Assembly (NCBI GenBank): GCA_016932955.1 | Contig: JAFGBV010000268.1 | Span: 1 to 26,358, forward strand | DNA: 26,358 nt | From: Anaerolineales bacterium | GTDB lineage: Bacteria > Chloroflexota > Anaerolineae > Anaerolineales > UBA4823 | Direction of reading: 5' to 3' | In this document: positions 15,931-24,000 of the stretch, one piece after another | Numbering within the stretch: the first letter of the stretch is position 1 | Layout: each line of letters opens with the position of its first letter | The notes under the pieces: generated by a model | Database searches by the model: none | What the model saw: only the letters and a program-made list of their open reading frames with translations | What the model was told of the DNA's origin: nothing | Program-made: the position numbers and the translations under genes

Positions 15931-16731
15931 ATGGAAAAACAGGAAGCAGTAGATTTTGTCCTGGAGCGGATTGCGCATGATTATATGCAGGAAGAAATCG
16001 CCCGCGATCTGAGCCACCACCTGAAAGCTCCCCCAGAGATTCTGCTACAATTCGTCGCCCGTGTGGAGCAGCAACATCCTCACATCCGGCCCTTGCCAGT
16101 TGCAGAAGAGCCCATTCAGGAGGACACACTCCCGCCAGCATTCGATCAGCAGCCTCCGCCACCCGCTTTCACCGCTGGGCTGGACGATTTTCCAGATGCA
16201 GAATCTGAATCAGTAATCCCGGCTCCTATTCCCATCATCCCAGAACCAGCACCGATGGCTGAGTCGGTTGTGCAAAGCCCGCCCCAACCTGCTGCCAAGC
16301 CAGCATTTAAAAGCCAGATCCTTAATGATGAAAAACTGCTCAAAGTGGTTTACGACTCGCTCAAGAAAGGCCGAAAACGCAGCGACATCACCACATATGT
16401 CTGTGAGCGCACCGGGATGGAATGGAACGAAGCGCAACGTTTCGTCGCCCAGGTGGAAGTTGAAAATTTCAAAAAACTCTCTGCCCACGAGAACATCCCC
16501 TACATGATCTTTGGCATCGGGGGGGCCATCGTGGGCTTTGTGGTTATGATGGCTGGCATAGCAGCCCTGGCGCCTTATATTATCGTCTTCCTCAAGATCC
16601 CCCTGGAACTGCCTGTTTACATCAGTACTTATCCAGACACTGCGATCGCCATCTTCTTGACTGGTTTTGGCCTTCTGGTAGGCGGGATCGTGGGGATCTA
16701 TATGGCGGTCCAGGCCCAGGCAAACGCTTAG
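15931..16731 (+). CDS. Two-repeat helical protein with C-terminal membrane helices, function unknown
   Basis: The start at 15931 (MEKQEAVDFVLERIA) is preferred to a GTG 30 bases earlier because GGGAGAGA lies 6 bases upstream. The 266-residue product has two similar helical modules of about 45 residues. The first (residues 5-50) ends in LLQFVARVEQQH; the second (about 137-182) has LLKVVYDSLKKG and ends in AQRFVAQVEVEN. A Pro/Ala/Glu-rich linker separates them. The C-terminal 80 residues hold two strong membrane helices (MIFGIGGAIVGFVVMMAGI and AIAIFLTGFGLLVGGIVGIY) and a short tail. No enzyme motif is seen. It sits between alaS and the baseplate-J-like gene, in the position where Firmicutes carry the small IreB gene; the two proteins do not look related. 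Confidence 0.7.
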   Translation: MEKQEAVDFVLERIAHDYMQEEIARDLSHHLKAPPEILLQFVARVEQQHPHIRPLPVAEEPIQEDTLPPAFDQQPPPPAFTAGLDDFPDAESESVIPAPIPIIPEPAPMAESVVQSPPQPAAKPAFKSQILNDEKLLKVVYDSLKKGRKRSDITTYVCERTGMEWNEAQRFVAQVEVENFKKLSAHENIPYMIFGIGGAIVGFVVMMAGIAALAPYIIVFLKIPLELPVYISTYPDTAIAIFLTGFGLLVGGIVGIYMAVQAQANA

Positions 16732-16764
16732 GGCATCCATCACCGCAGGTTGAATTCACTTCCC

Positions 16765-16780
16765 CTCCAGATGACTGGAG
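16765..16780 (+). promoter_or_regulatory. Hairpin covering the ribosome-binding site of the next gene
   Basis: CTCCAG and CTGGAG form a perfect 6-bp stem with an ATGA tetraloop. The 3' arm carries the only plausible Shine-Dalgarno (GGAG) for the start at 16790, 9 bases on, so folding would hide it. The stem is short and may just be chance. Confidence 0.35.
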
Positions 16781-16789
16781 CACCCCCGT

Positions 16790-18298
16790 ATGAAAACGCA
16801 GATCATCACGCTGGATATCCTTGACGATGCGATCTCTGTGCGTGACAAGATGGGCTGGGGGCAAACCGGTCGCATTTTGCTTATCTGGCCAGAACACGGG
16901 CAGGTGTTGCGTCGCCGTTTAGACCTCGTATTATTGCAACGCTACTGTGCCAGTATCGGCGCACAGCTTGCGCTGGTAACAACGCAAGGAGATGTCTGCT
17001 TCCATGCCAGTCAACTTGGCATTCCTGTATTTGAGACAACACTCCAAGCACAAAATGAGCGTTGGCGCGCCGGACACCGACGCAAGCCGCGCCTGCGCCG
17101 CCAACTGCCCCACCCCGACCTGGAAAACCTGCGACTGGAGGCCCACCCACCCCTACCCGCATGGCAGAGCAAACCGTTTGGACGCCTGACACCCTTTACA
17201 TTAGCCGTTCTCGCATTGCTGGCCCTGATCGCAATCCTGCTGCCCGGCGCGCAAATCACGCTCAGGCCAGAAATGCGCCCCCAGTCAATCTCCCTACCGG
17301 TAACAGCCAGCGCTGCGTTTCAAACGGTCAATCTGGCAGGCGCACTGCCCGCCAGACCTGTTTCTGTTGTGGTTGAAGGGCGGCAGGCTCTGAGCGTCAG
17401 CGGCACCGTTATGTTGCCGGTCAATGCATCCAGTGGGAGCGCCCTCTTCACCAACCTCACCGAAACCGCGATCACTATTCCTGCAGGTGTCATCATCAGC
17501 ACCTTAGGAGCCAGCCCGGTGCGCTTTGCCACCACACAAGAGGCCGTCATACCAGCCGGGCCAGGGCGAACGATCAGCGTTCCAATTACTGCTCTGCTAC
17601 CCGGTACAGAAGGGAATCTTCCACCGGGCAGCCTGATCGCAATTGAAGGTAACCTGGGCCTGGTGCTCTCGGTGACCAATACAGCCTCTACAACCGGCGG
17701 AAGCCTGAGCCCTGCCCCTGCAGCAACAGAAGATGACCGCAGCACCCTTTATGATCAGCTCTTCCAAACACTGCGCCAATCCGCTTTGGAAGATCTACAA
17801 GCCGGGCTGGAAGCCAGCGATTTCCTGCTTGCCGAGACGATAGAGCCAGCGCTCATCCTCGAGGAGACTTATTCTCCCGATATCGGCCAAGCCAGCCAGC
17901 AGCTTGACCTGACCCTGCGTATCGAGTTCCGCGTGCTGGCGGTTTCTGGAAAGGATATCGAGGCGCTGGTAGTGCCAGTGATGGATGCAGCGCTGCCCCA
18001 GGCATTTGCCCCTCTACCAAACACGCTGGTCACCACAGCCAAAGCCCCACCAGTGGTTGCAGCAGATGGCAGCGCCAGTTGGGTGATCCAGGCTACGCGC
18101 ACGACCCGGGCTGATATCCCAGGCAGCCTGGTGGTAAATCTTGTCCTGGGACAGCCAACTCAGAACGCCCGAGATCGCCTGGAAACTGACCTGCCACTTG
18201 CTGCTGCTCCGCAAATAGACCTCAATCCGGCCTGGTGGCCCAGGCTTCCATTCTTACCCCTGCGCATCCAGGTGACCATCATAGAAAGCAACACCTGA
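16790..18298 (+). CDS. Baseplate J/gp47-like membrane protein, function unknown
   Basis: The 502-residue product has three parts. Residues 1-125 form a cytoplasmic domain starting MKTQIITLDILDDAISVRDK and GRILLIWPEHGQVL, with an Arg-rich tail around 92-105. A single membrane helix spans about 136-152. The outside part is beta-rich, with repeated short strands (LFTNLTETAITIPAGVIIST, ALLPGTEGNLPPGSL) that recall the Baseplate_J family, then a helical section (LYDQLFQTLRQSAL) and a final strand-rich segment. Such proteins are annotated as baseplate J in Chloroflexota next to ruvX and mltG. No other phage, tailocin or type VI gene is near, so a tail role is unlikely. A cell-envelope function with MltG is possible but is inference. 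It is joined to ruvX by a 3-base gap. Confidence 0.6.
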   Translation: MKTQIITLDILDDAISVRDKMGWGQTGRILLIWPEHGQVLRRRLDLVLLQRYCASIGAQLALVTTQGDVCFHASQLGIPVFETTLQAQNERWRAGHRRKPRLRRQLPHPDLENLRLEAHPPLPAWQSKPFGRLTPFTLAVLALLALIAILLPGAQITLRPEMRPQSISLPVTASAAFQTVNLAGALPARPVSVVVEGRQALSVSGTVMLPVNASSGSALFTNLTETAITIPAGVIISTLGASPVRFATTQEAVIPAGPGRTISVPITALLPGTEGNLPPGSLIAIEGNLGLVLSVTNTASTTGGSLSPAPAATEDDRSTLYDQLFQTLRQSALEDLQAGLEASDFLLAETIEPALILEETYSPDIGQASQQLDLTLRIEFRVLAVSGKDIEALVVPVMDAALPQAFAPLPNTLVTTAKAPPVVAADGSASWVIQATRTTRADIPGSLVVNLVLGQPTQNARDRLETDLPLAAAPQIDLNPAWWPRLPFLPLRIQVTIIESNT

Positions 18299-18301
18299 AA
18301 G

Positions 18302-18721
18302 ATGAGAATCCTCGCCATTGATCCCGGAGAAAAACGCCTGGGGATCGCGATCAGCGATCCCACAGGAACAATCGCCAACCCGCTCGCAGTGCTCAAGCAT
18401 GTGGCACGTTCTATCGATGCCGCAACAATTGCCGGGTTAGCCCAGGAGCACCAGGCAGGATTGATCGTGGTCGGCCAGGCGCTGGATGAGGAAGGCCAGC
18501 TCACCCTCCAGGCACGCCGCGCCAAGCGCCTGGCAGAGGCAATCCGCCTTCAGTGCGATATCCCGGTCGTTTTATGGGATGAAAGCGGAAGCACCCAGGC
18601 AGCTCGCCAGGCGCGCCTGCTAATGGGCGCCCGCCGCAGCAAGCGCCAGGGTCATCTGGATGACCTGGCTGCTACTTACATCCTCCAAACCTACCTGGAC
18701 ACCCACCATCAAGTGAATTAA
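18302..18721 (+). CDS. ruvX: RuvX/YqgF family putative pre-16S rRNA nuclease (Holliday junction resolvase-like)
   Basis: YqgF proteins are RNase H-fold nucleases needed for 16S rRNA 5'-end maturation in several bacteria; the older name reflects a predicted Holliday junction role. The 139 residues are standard. The three acidic metal ligands can be placed at D7 (AIDPGEKRLGIA), E94 (LWDESGST) and D120 (HLDDLAATYIL). In the central motif the common DER.TT is DESGST, so the Arg is Ser and one Thr is kept. The start lies 3 bases after the previous stop with only a weak ribosome-binding site inside the upstream gene, as expected for coupling. The alaS-ruvX-mltG order supports the assignment. Confidence 0.88.
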   Translation: MRILAIDPGEKRLGIAISDPTGTIANPLAVLKHVARSIDAATIAGLAQEHQAGLIVVGQALDEEGQLTLQARRAKRLAEAIRLQCDIPVVLWDESGSTQAARQARLLMGARRSKRQGHLDDLAATYILQTYLDTHHQVN

Positions 18722-18724
18722 CCC

Positions 18725-19873
18725 ATGCCTAGAAGAACTCGCCAATCTTCCTCCTTCCTGGGAGCATTCTTCCTACCGCTGGTTGCGCTTGCTCTCATGA
18801 TCATCATTATCCTGGCGGCAGGAATCTGGAGTATCACCACTCGGGCAGAGGTGCTGTTTGGCCACCCCCAGCCAGGGTTGCATGCTGAACAGCGCCTGGT
18901 GCTTTCCATAATGATGGTCATACAGGCAGACTCACTCACCGAAGCAGCCTATCCTGGCGCGCCCCTTCAAGACTTTCGGATCAACCAGGGCGAGTCGATC
19001 CCCTCCATCACCGGGCGGCTGCTGGACGCCGAATTGATCACCAACCCGGCTGCTTTTCGCAGTTACCTGCAATATACAGGATTGGATAAGAGCATCCAGG
19101 CTGGTGAATACGCCATCAGCGCAGGAATGACGCCGATCGAGATTGCCCAGATCTTCCAGCAAGCGCCGCTAGGCCAGGCAGTGCTGACAGTTTTGCCTGG
19201 CTGGCGGGCTGAAGAAATCGCGGCAGCGCTGCCCCTCACCGGTTTCTCCATCACTGCGGAGGAATTCTTGCTAGCAACACAAATCCAGCCCCAGGGATAT
19301 TCATTTTCGGCAGAAATCCCGCTGGCGAATATCGAGGGCTTTTTATTTCCTGCCACTTACGAGATGGCGCGAGAAACTTCCGTTCAACAGTTGATCCCTG
19401 CCATGCTTAGCAATTTCGACGCCCTGGTGAGCCCGGAAATCCGCAGCGGGTTCTCAGAGCAAGGATTGACCCTTTACCAGGCAGTAGTCCTGGCTTCAAT
19501 CATCGAAAGAGAAGCCATCCTGGATGAGGAAATGCCGCTGATCGCCTCCGTGTTCCACAACCGATTGGTAGCCGGTGCCACGTTATCCTCAGATCCGACC
19601 ATTCAATATGCCCTGGGGTTCAACAACGCACAAAATACCTGGTGGACCAATCCCCTATCTGCCAGCGATCTGCAATTCGATTCTCCCTATAACACTTACC
19701 TGTACCCTGGCCTGCCGCCAACGCCCATCTGCAGCCCTGGCCTGGCGGCTCTCAGGGCAGCTGCTTTCCCCGCCCAAACGCCCTACTACTACTTCCGGGC
19801 TGCTTGTGATGGATCAAGCCGCCACCTGTTCGCCGAAACCTACCAGGAGCATCTGGATAATGCCTGCCCCTGA
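18725..19873 (+). CDS. mltG: Endolytic transglycosylase MltG (YceG family)
   Basis: MltG cuts glycan strands in nascent peptidoglycan and is thought to set strand length or release growing strands. The 382-residue product has a basic N-terminus, one membrane helix (about 13-34) and an outside domain. A LysM-like part (FRINQGESIPSITGRLLDAE) precedes the catalytic part, in which IEGFLFPATYEM, ASIIEREA with catalytic E261, VFHNRLVAGATLSSDPTIQY and NTYLYPGLPPTPICSPG are all family signatures. A linker of about 55 residues between the helix and the LysM-like part is somewhat long. It starts 3 bases after ruvX and its end overlaps the histidine phosphatase start by 14 bases. Confidence 0.94.
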   Translation: MPRRTRQSSSFLGAFFLPLVALALMIIIILAAGIWSITTRAEVLFGHPQPGLHAEQRLVLSIMMVIQADSLTEAAYPGAPLQDFRINQGESIPSITGRLLDAELITNPAAFRSYLQYTGLDKSIQAGEYAISAGMTPIEIAQIFQQAPLGQAVLTVLPGWRAEEIAAALPLTGFSITAEEFLLATQIQPQGYSFSAEIPLANIEGFLFPATYEMARETSVQQLIPAMLSNFDALVSPEIRSGFSEQGLTLYQAVVLASIIEREAILDEEMPLIASVFHNRLVAGATLSSDPTIQYALGFNNAQNTWWTNPLSASDLQFDSPYNTYLYPGLPPTPICSPGLAALRAAAFPAQTPYYYFRAACDGSSRHLFAETYQEHLDNACP

Positions 19874-20522
19874 TGTACAGCCTGCGCAATGCAGCGGGCA
19901 GATGGTTCAGCATGCGGGAGGTTTGCTGGTACTGGTCAAGCATGCCCCGCCTGTCATCGATCCGGCGCTTGCTCCCGCCGAGTGGGTGCTCTCAGAAGAA
20001 GGGCGCGCTCGCAGCCGGGCGCTGGCGGAATACCTGCGCAGCTATCCTTTGGATGCCATCTTCCACAGCCACGAGCAAAAAGCCGCTGAAACTGCCAGCA
20101 TCCTGGCTGCCAGGCTGGGATTGCCCTGTGAGTATGCCCAGGGATTGCAGGAACACGCCCGCAGTACGCATGACTACACCTCGATTGATCTATTTCATCA
20201 GCGCGTGGCAGAATTCTTTGCCCAGCCCGACAGCCTGGTCTTCGGCCACGAAACCGCCACGCAAGCCCGGCAGCGCTTCACGAATGCCGTCGACCGGCTA
20301 TTGGAGGCGCACCCGGGTCAATCCCTGGCGATTGTAGCCCATGGCACAGTGATCAGCCTGTTAGTTGCGGAACGTTGCGCGGTCGAAGCGTTCCCCCTCT
20401 GGCAGTGCCTGGGATTGCCCTCTTACATCGCCTTGAACATCCCTCAGTGGGATATCTTACACATCACGGCAAGTATTGAACACCGCCAATCAGCAACAAG
20501 AACAACTCAAACCTCCTCATAG
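19860..20522 (+). CDS. Histidine phosphatase family protein
   Basis: The start at 19860 (MPAPDVQPAQ) overlaps mltG by 14 bases and has AGGAG 10 bases upstream; MVQHAGG at 19902 is an alternative with a poorer site. The 220-residue product has the phosphoglycerate-mutase fold with LVLVKHAPP (H28 as the phosphorylated His), WVLSEEGRARSRALAEYL, SHEQKAAETA and a second His, H161, in AIVAHGTV. In both conserved phosphate-binding positions Lys replaces Arg: K27 in the RHG motif and K74 in the RAxxTA motif. I recall a KHA subgroup with the same changes, so the protein is probably active. Substrate is unknown. It is not a glycolytic mutase: the FTGWTDVDL segment is missing. Confidence 0.82.
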   Translation: MPAPDVQPAQCSGQMVQHAGGLLVLVKHAPPVIDPALAPAEWVLSEEGRARSRALAEYLRSYPLDAIFHSHEQKAAETASILAARLGLPCEYAQGLQEHARSTHDYTSIDLFHQRVAEFFAQPDSLVFGHETATQARQRFTNAVDRLLEAHPGQSLAIVAHGTVISLLVAERCAVEAFPLWQCLGLPSYIALNIPQWDILHITASIEHRQSATRTTQTSS

Positions 20523-20535
20523 ATTGGAAGCACAG

Positions 20536-21348
20536 ATGCAGCTCGCCATAAACTACTCCCTCCCTGCCGCAAACCTGGTCACAGAAAAACAGATCCCCCT
20601 GGATTACTTTAAAACCCCGGATTGGCCTGACATGATCGCCGATGCCCGGCTTCTGCGTCCGGTGGCGGTGCATTTCACCTTGCACGCTGGTCACCCCAAC
20701 CTGAGAAACACCGATTGGACGTCGATTGAGCGCCTATTGAGCGAAACCAGCACCCCCTTTGTCAACCTGCACCTGGACCCCATCATCGAGCATTACCCCG
20801 GCATGCACGTCGACACAGTTGACCTCCTTGACCAGGAATTGGTGCTAGAGCAGATCATTTTCGATGTAGAGACAGTAGCCGGCTGGTTTGGCAAGGAAAA
20901 AGTCATCGTGGAAAATGTCCCCTACCGCGCACTGGAAGGGAAAGTCCTGCGACCAGCGGTAGAACCGGCGACGATCCAGACCCTGCTTGCCGAAACCGGT
21001 TGTGGGCTGCTGCTTGACCTGCAACACGCCCGCATTGCCGCCCATTATCTGGGCATCGATGAGCGCCAGTACATCGCCAGCTTACCCACCCAGCGCATCA
21101 AAGAGATGCATTTCGCCGGCTTACACAATCAAAACGGGAGATTGGAAGACCACCTGGATGCCACGGAGGAAGATTGGAGGCTGCTCGAATGGGCGCTAGA
21201 AAACATCCGGTGCGGAGAGTGGTCAGCGCCGTGGCTGCTCGCTTTCGAGTACGGCGGCGTGGGCGAGATCTTCGACTGGCGCAGCGACCCAAATGTGATG
21301 CAAGTGCAAGTCCCGCGGCTCTACGAGATGGTACACGCTGCGCGATAG
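20536..21348 (+). CDS. DUF692-like (MNIO-type) TIM-barrel protein
   Basis: The 270-residue product begins [15 protein letters not shown] at 20536, with GGAAG five bases upstream; an earlier ATG at 20476 lies inside the preceding gene and is disfavoured. The TIM-barrel pattern fits the DUF692 family, recently named multinuclear non-haem iron oxidases, or a close sugar-phosphate-isomerase relative. Candidate metal ligands appear in the right order: [18 protein letters not shown]126-N127 (VENVPYR), D161 and H164 ([11 protein letters not shown]), E190 and H192 (EMHFAGLH), D205 (EDHLD) and E238 (FEYGG). MbnB and TglH of this family modify RiPP peptides with a partner protein. Neither precursor nor partner is visible here, so a housekeeping variant seems more likely. 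The 3' end overlaps the converging ROK gene by 28 bases. Confidence 0.7.
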   Translation: MQLAINYSLPAANLVTEKQIPLDYFKTPDWPDMIADARLLRPVAVHFTLHAGHPNLRNTDWTSIERLLSETSTPFVNLHLDPIIEHYPGMHVDTVDLLDQELVLEQIIFDVETVAGWFGKEKVIVENVPYRALEGKVLRPAVEPATIQTLLAETGCGLLLDLQHARIAAHYLGIDERQYIASLPTQRIKEMHFAGLHNQNGRLEDHLDATEEDWRLLEWALENIRCGEWSAPWLLAFEYGGVGEIFDWRSDPNVMQVQVPRLYEMVHAAR

Positions 21349-22235
21349 GCATCCTGCGCCAGCGCTAATGCGCCTAAAACACCTGCGCGCCCGCCCAGGG
21401 CAGGTGGGACAATATACTGGTCGATCTCAGTCAGCAAGGCTGGAGATTGAACATATCCATTCAGCAGCAATTGCACACGCTGGCGCACCAGCGGAAATAG
21501 CTGCATTTGCGACATCACACCGCCGCCCAAGATAATACGCTGTGGGGATAGGACGCAAATGTAATTCACCAGTCCCAAGGCCAAATACTCTGCTTCAAGG
21601 TCCCAGGCGGGATGGTCCGGCGGGAGCGTTTCAGCCCGCTGACCCCAGCGTTCCTCAATCGCCGGACCGTTGGCCAGTCCTTCCAAACAGGTGCCGTGAA
21701 AAGGGCAATGTCCTGGATACGGATCTCGCACCGGATCATGCGGCAACAAGATATGCCCCATCTCAGGGTGAACCAGCCCATGCGCCAGCTTCCCACCGAC
21801 CATTGCGCCGCCCCCGATGCCTGTTCCAATGGTAAGGTAAATGAACGTATCCAGGCCCTGTGCTGCGCCCCAACGCCCTTCAGCCAGAGCAGCGCCATTC
21901 ACATCCGTATCGAACCCAATTGGAAGATCGAAAACGTCACGCATTGCCCCAATAAAGTTCGTATTGCTCCAACCCGGCTTCGTCGTGGAGGTTATATATC
22001 CATAGGTTGGCGAACAAGGTTCAGGGTCTAACGGACCAAAAGAAGCAATACCCAATGCCTCAAATGCTCCATGCGCATCAACGGCCTGACGAAAGAAGGC
22101 GATTGCCTTACCCAGTGTTTCCTGAGGCGTTGTGGTCAGGAAGCGCGTTTCGGCGCGAATATCCTGCGGACCACTGCCAATTGCGCAAACAAATTTCGTT
22201 CCACCCGCTTCGATGCCTGCAAATAGTTTCTCCAT
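21321..22235 (-). CDS. ROK family sugar kinase (fructokinase-like)
   Basis: The product is 304 residues and would phosphorylate a hexose such as fructose, glucose or a related sugar with ATP in the cytoplasm. The phosphate loop is [12 protein letters not shown] (8-19). D111 in [13 protein letters not shown] is the expected catalytic base and [13 protein letters not shown] follows. The zinc site is H161 ([10 protein letters not shown]) with C177, H180 and C183 in [12 protein letters not shown], the arrangement of the bacterial fructokinase (GmuE/ScrK-type) branch. The start lies one base after the treS-like stop and uses AAAGGGTG inside that gene, so the two are translationally coupled. That pairing suggests the kinase acts on a sugar released or imported by the same operon. 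The 3' end overlaps the DUF692 gene on the other strand. Confidence 0.88.
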   Translation of the reverse strand: MEKLFAGIEAGGTKFVCAIGSGPQDIRAETRFLTTTPQETLGKAIAFFRQAVDAHGAFEALGIASFGPLDPEPCSPTYGYITSTTKPGWSNTNFIGAMRDVFDLPIGFDTDVNGAALAEGRWGAAQGLDTFIYLTIGTGIGGGAMVGGKLAHGLVHPEMGHILLPHDPVRDPYPGHCPFHGTCLEGLANGPAIEERWGQRAETLPPDHPAWDLEAEYLALGLVNYICVLSPQRIILGGGVMSQMQLFPLVRQRVQLLLNGYVQSPALLTEIDQYIVPPALGGRAGVLGALALAQDAYRAACTIS

Positions 22236-22236
22236 A

Positions 22237-23859
22237 TCACCCTTTCAGCCATAAAAACTGAAACGGTGCTAATTTTAACTGCAATTGGCTATTTTGTGCA
22301 CTCGAAGCAGGAGCGGTTGGTTGGTATACCAGTAGGGAATCAATACTTCGGATTTTCGGCGGCAGGATCACGGTTTGTGCTTCTGGAGAAAGATTGTTCA
22401 CGATGAGGATCTCCTCACCCTGATACACACGCCAATAGACCGCTACAGACTGCTGGTAACTCTCCTCCCAGATGAGATCACCCAGGCCAAAAGCCTTGTG
22501 CGCCTTCCGTACAGCGATCATGTGCTTGACCATCTGAAGAAGCGATTTTGGATCAGCACACTGGGCAGCAACATTAACATTGCCAGGGTCATAGGGGTGC
22601 GAATCATTTACAGGGGCAAAAAGAGATTCTAAGGTCGCCGTAGAAAAGCCTGCACCCACGGATGGATCCCACTGCATGGGGGTACGCACGCCGTTGCGAT
22701 CTGGCAACCAGATATTATCTCCCATGCCAATCTCATCGCCATAATAAAGCACAGGCGAACCCGGCAAGGTGAAAAGCAATGAATAGGCCAATTCGATCTT
22801 GCGACGGTCATTCTCTAACAATGGCGCCAGGCGCCGGCGAATCCCCAGGTTAAGACGCATGCGCGGGTCGGGGGCGTATTCCTGCCACATCCACTCTCGC
22901 TCCTGCTCTGTGACCATCTCCAGCGTCAGCTCATCATGGTTGCGCAGAAACGTACACCACTGGCAATTCCTAGGAATGGTAGGGGTGCGCTCCAGAATCC
23001 ACTGGATCGGCTGGCGGTTGCCCTGGCGTAAAGCCATGTAAATGCGCGGCATCACCGGGAAATGAAAACCCATATGAAATTCATCTCCCTCTCCAAAATA
23101 TGGGCGTACATCCTCTGGCCATTGGTTAGCCTCTGCCAGCAGGATGCGTCCCGGATAATTCTCATCCATGAAACGGCGAATCCGTTTGAGATATTCATGG
23201 GTTTCAGGCAGGTTTTCGCAATTGGTGCCCTCGCGCTCAAACAAATATGGCACAGCATCTGCGCGAAATCCATCAATCCCCATATCCAACCAGAACTTCA
23301 TCACCTTGATCATTTCCTTGCGCACCCGAGGATTGGCATAATTTAGATCTGGCTGAGAAGCATAAAAGCGATGCCAGTAATACTGCCCTGCCTGCTCATC
23401 CCAACTCCAATTAGAGCGCTCAGTATCCAGGAAAATGACCCGTGCATCACTATATTTTTGATCCGTATCGCTCCAGACATAGTAGTCCCGATAGGGCGAA
23501 GTACGGTCTGCCCGCGCGGCCTGGAACCAGGGGTGTTGGTCAGAGGTATGGTTCAATACCAGATCGGTAATAATGCGCATGCCGCGCGCATGCACTGCTT
23601 CTACCAAACGCTTGAAATGCCCCAAGGTACCATATTCGCGCAATATGCTGTAATAATCGGCAATGTCGTAACCATCATCTAATAGCGGTGAGGAGTAGAT
23701 CGGCAGCAGCCATAAGCAGTCAACCCCCAGGTCTTGCAAATAATCCAGCTTGGAGGTCAGGCCAGGCAGGTCGCCGTGCCCATCCGCATTGGAATCACAG
23801 AAAGCTCGCACATATAACTCATAAAAGACTGCGTTTTGATACCACAAAGATTCATTCAT
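22237..23859 (-). CDS. treS: GH13 trehalose synthase-like enzyme (maltose-trehalose interconversion)
   Basis: The start at 23859 ([20 protein letters not shown]) matches where homologues begin; the longer frame to 23910 adds 17 residues unlike the family. The 540-residue TIM-barrel enzyme fits GH13 subfamily 16, which isomerises maltose to trehalose through a glucosyl intermediate. The catalytic set is D201 ([14 protein letters not shown]) as nucleophile, E243 (ILLAEANQW) as acid/base and D309 (LRNHDEL). Early landmarks are [19 protein letters not shown] and [14 protein letters not shown], and [12 protein letters not shown] and [10 protein letters not shown] are also typical. The C-terminal part is short and has no fused maltokinase. 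An alpha-amylase or glucosidase activity cannot be excluded. The operon context suggests the substrate is imported by the adjoining ABC system. Confidence 0.88.
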   Translation of the reverse strand: MNESLWYQNAVFYELYVRAFCDSNADGHGDLPGLTSKLDYLQDLGVDCLWLLPIYSSPLLDDGYDIADYYSILREYGTLGHFKRLVEAVHARGMRIITDLVLNHTSDQHPWFQAARADRTSPYRDYYVWSDTDQKYSDARVIFLDTERSNWSWDEQAGQYYWHRFYASQPDLNYANPRVRKEMIKVMKFWLDMGIDGFRADAVPYLFEREGTNCENLPETHEYLKRIRRFMDENYPGRILLAEANQWPEDVRPYFGEGDEFHMGFHFPVMPRIYMALRQGNRQPIQWILERTPTIPRNCQWCTFLRNHDELTLEMVTEQEREWMWQEYAPDPRMRLNLGIRRRLAPLLENDRRKIELAYSLLFTLPGSPVLYYGDEIGMGDNIWLPDRNGVRTPMQWDPSVGAGFSTATLESLFAPVNDSHPYDPGNVNVAAQCADPKSLLQMVKHMIAVRKAHKAFGLGDLIWEESYQQSVAVYWRVYQGEEILIVNNLSPEAQTVILPPKIRSIDSLLVYQPTAPASSAQNSQLQLKLAPFQFLWLKG

Positions 23860-23965
23860 AAGACACACCACGTTAGGGAATCTCAAGCGTCTGCTGAAAT
23901 TCCTCAGCATTTAATCGTCTGCTCTGAAACCACACAGGTCTTGTATGGATCAACCAAATTGCTGC

Positions 23966-23988
23966 ATTATAATCCCAGCCTGCTGGGA
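23966..23988 (-). promoter_or_regulatory. Candidate treS promoter element with palindromic operator
   Basis: TATAAT is read on the minus strand at 23966-23971. Directly upstream of it in that direction is TCCCAGC (23973-23979), two bases, and GCTGGGA (23982-23988), a perfect 14-base palindrome that falls where the -35/-10 spacer should be. No good -35 box is seen. A 2-base loop is too small for an RNA hairpin, so a protein-binding site is the better guess. Confidence 0.35.
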
Positions 23989-24000
23989 AATGATTCGGAT

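Noticed and set aside
16790..18298. Phage or tailocin remnant
   Set aside because: No other tail, capsid, integrase or lysis genes are near, and the protein has a membrane helix and a housekeeping neighbourhood.
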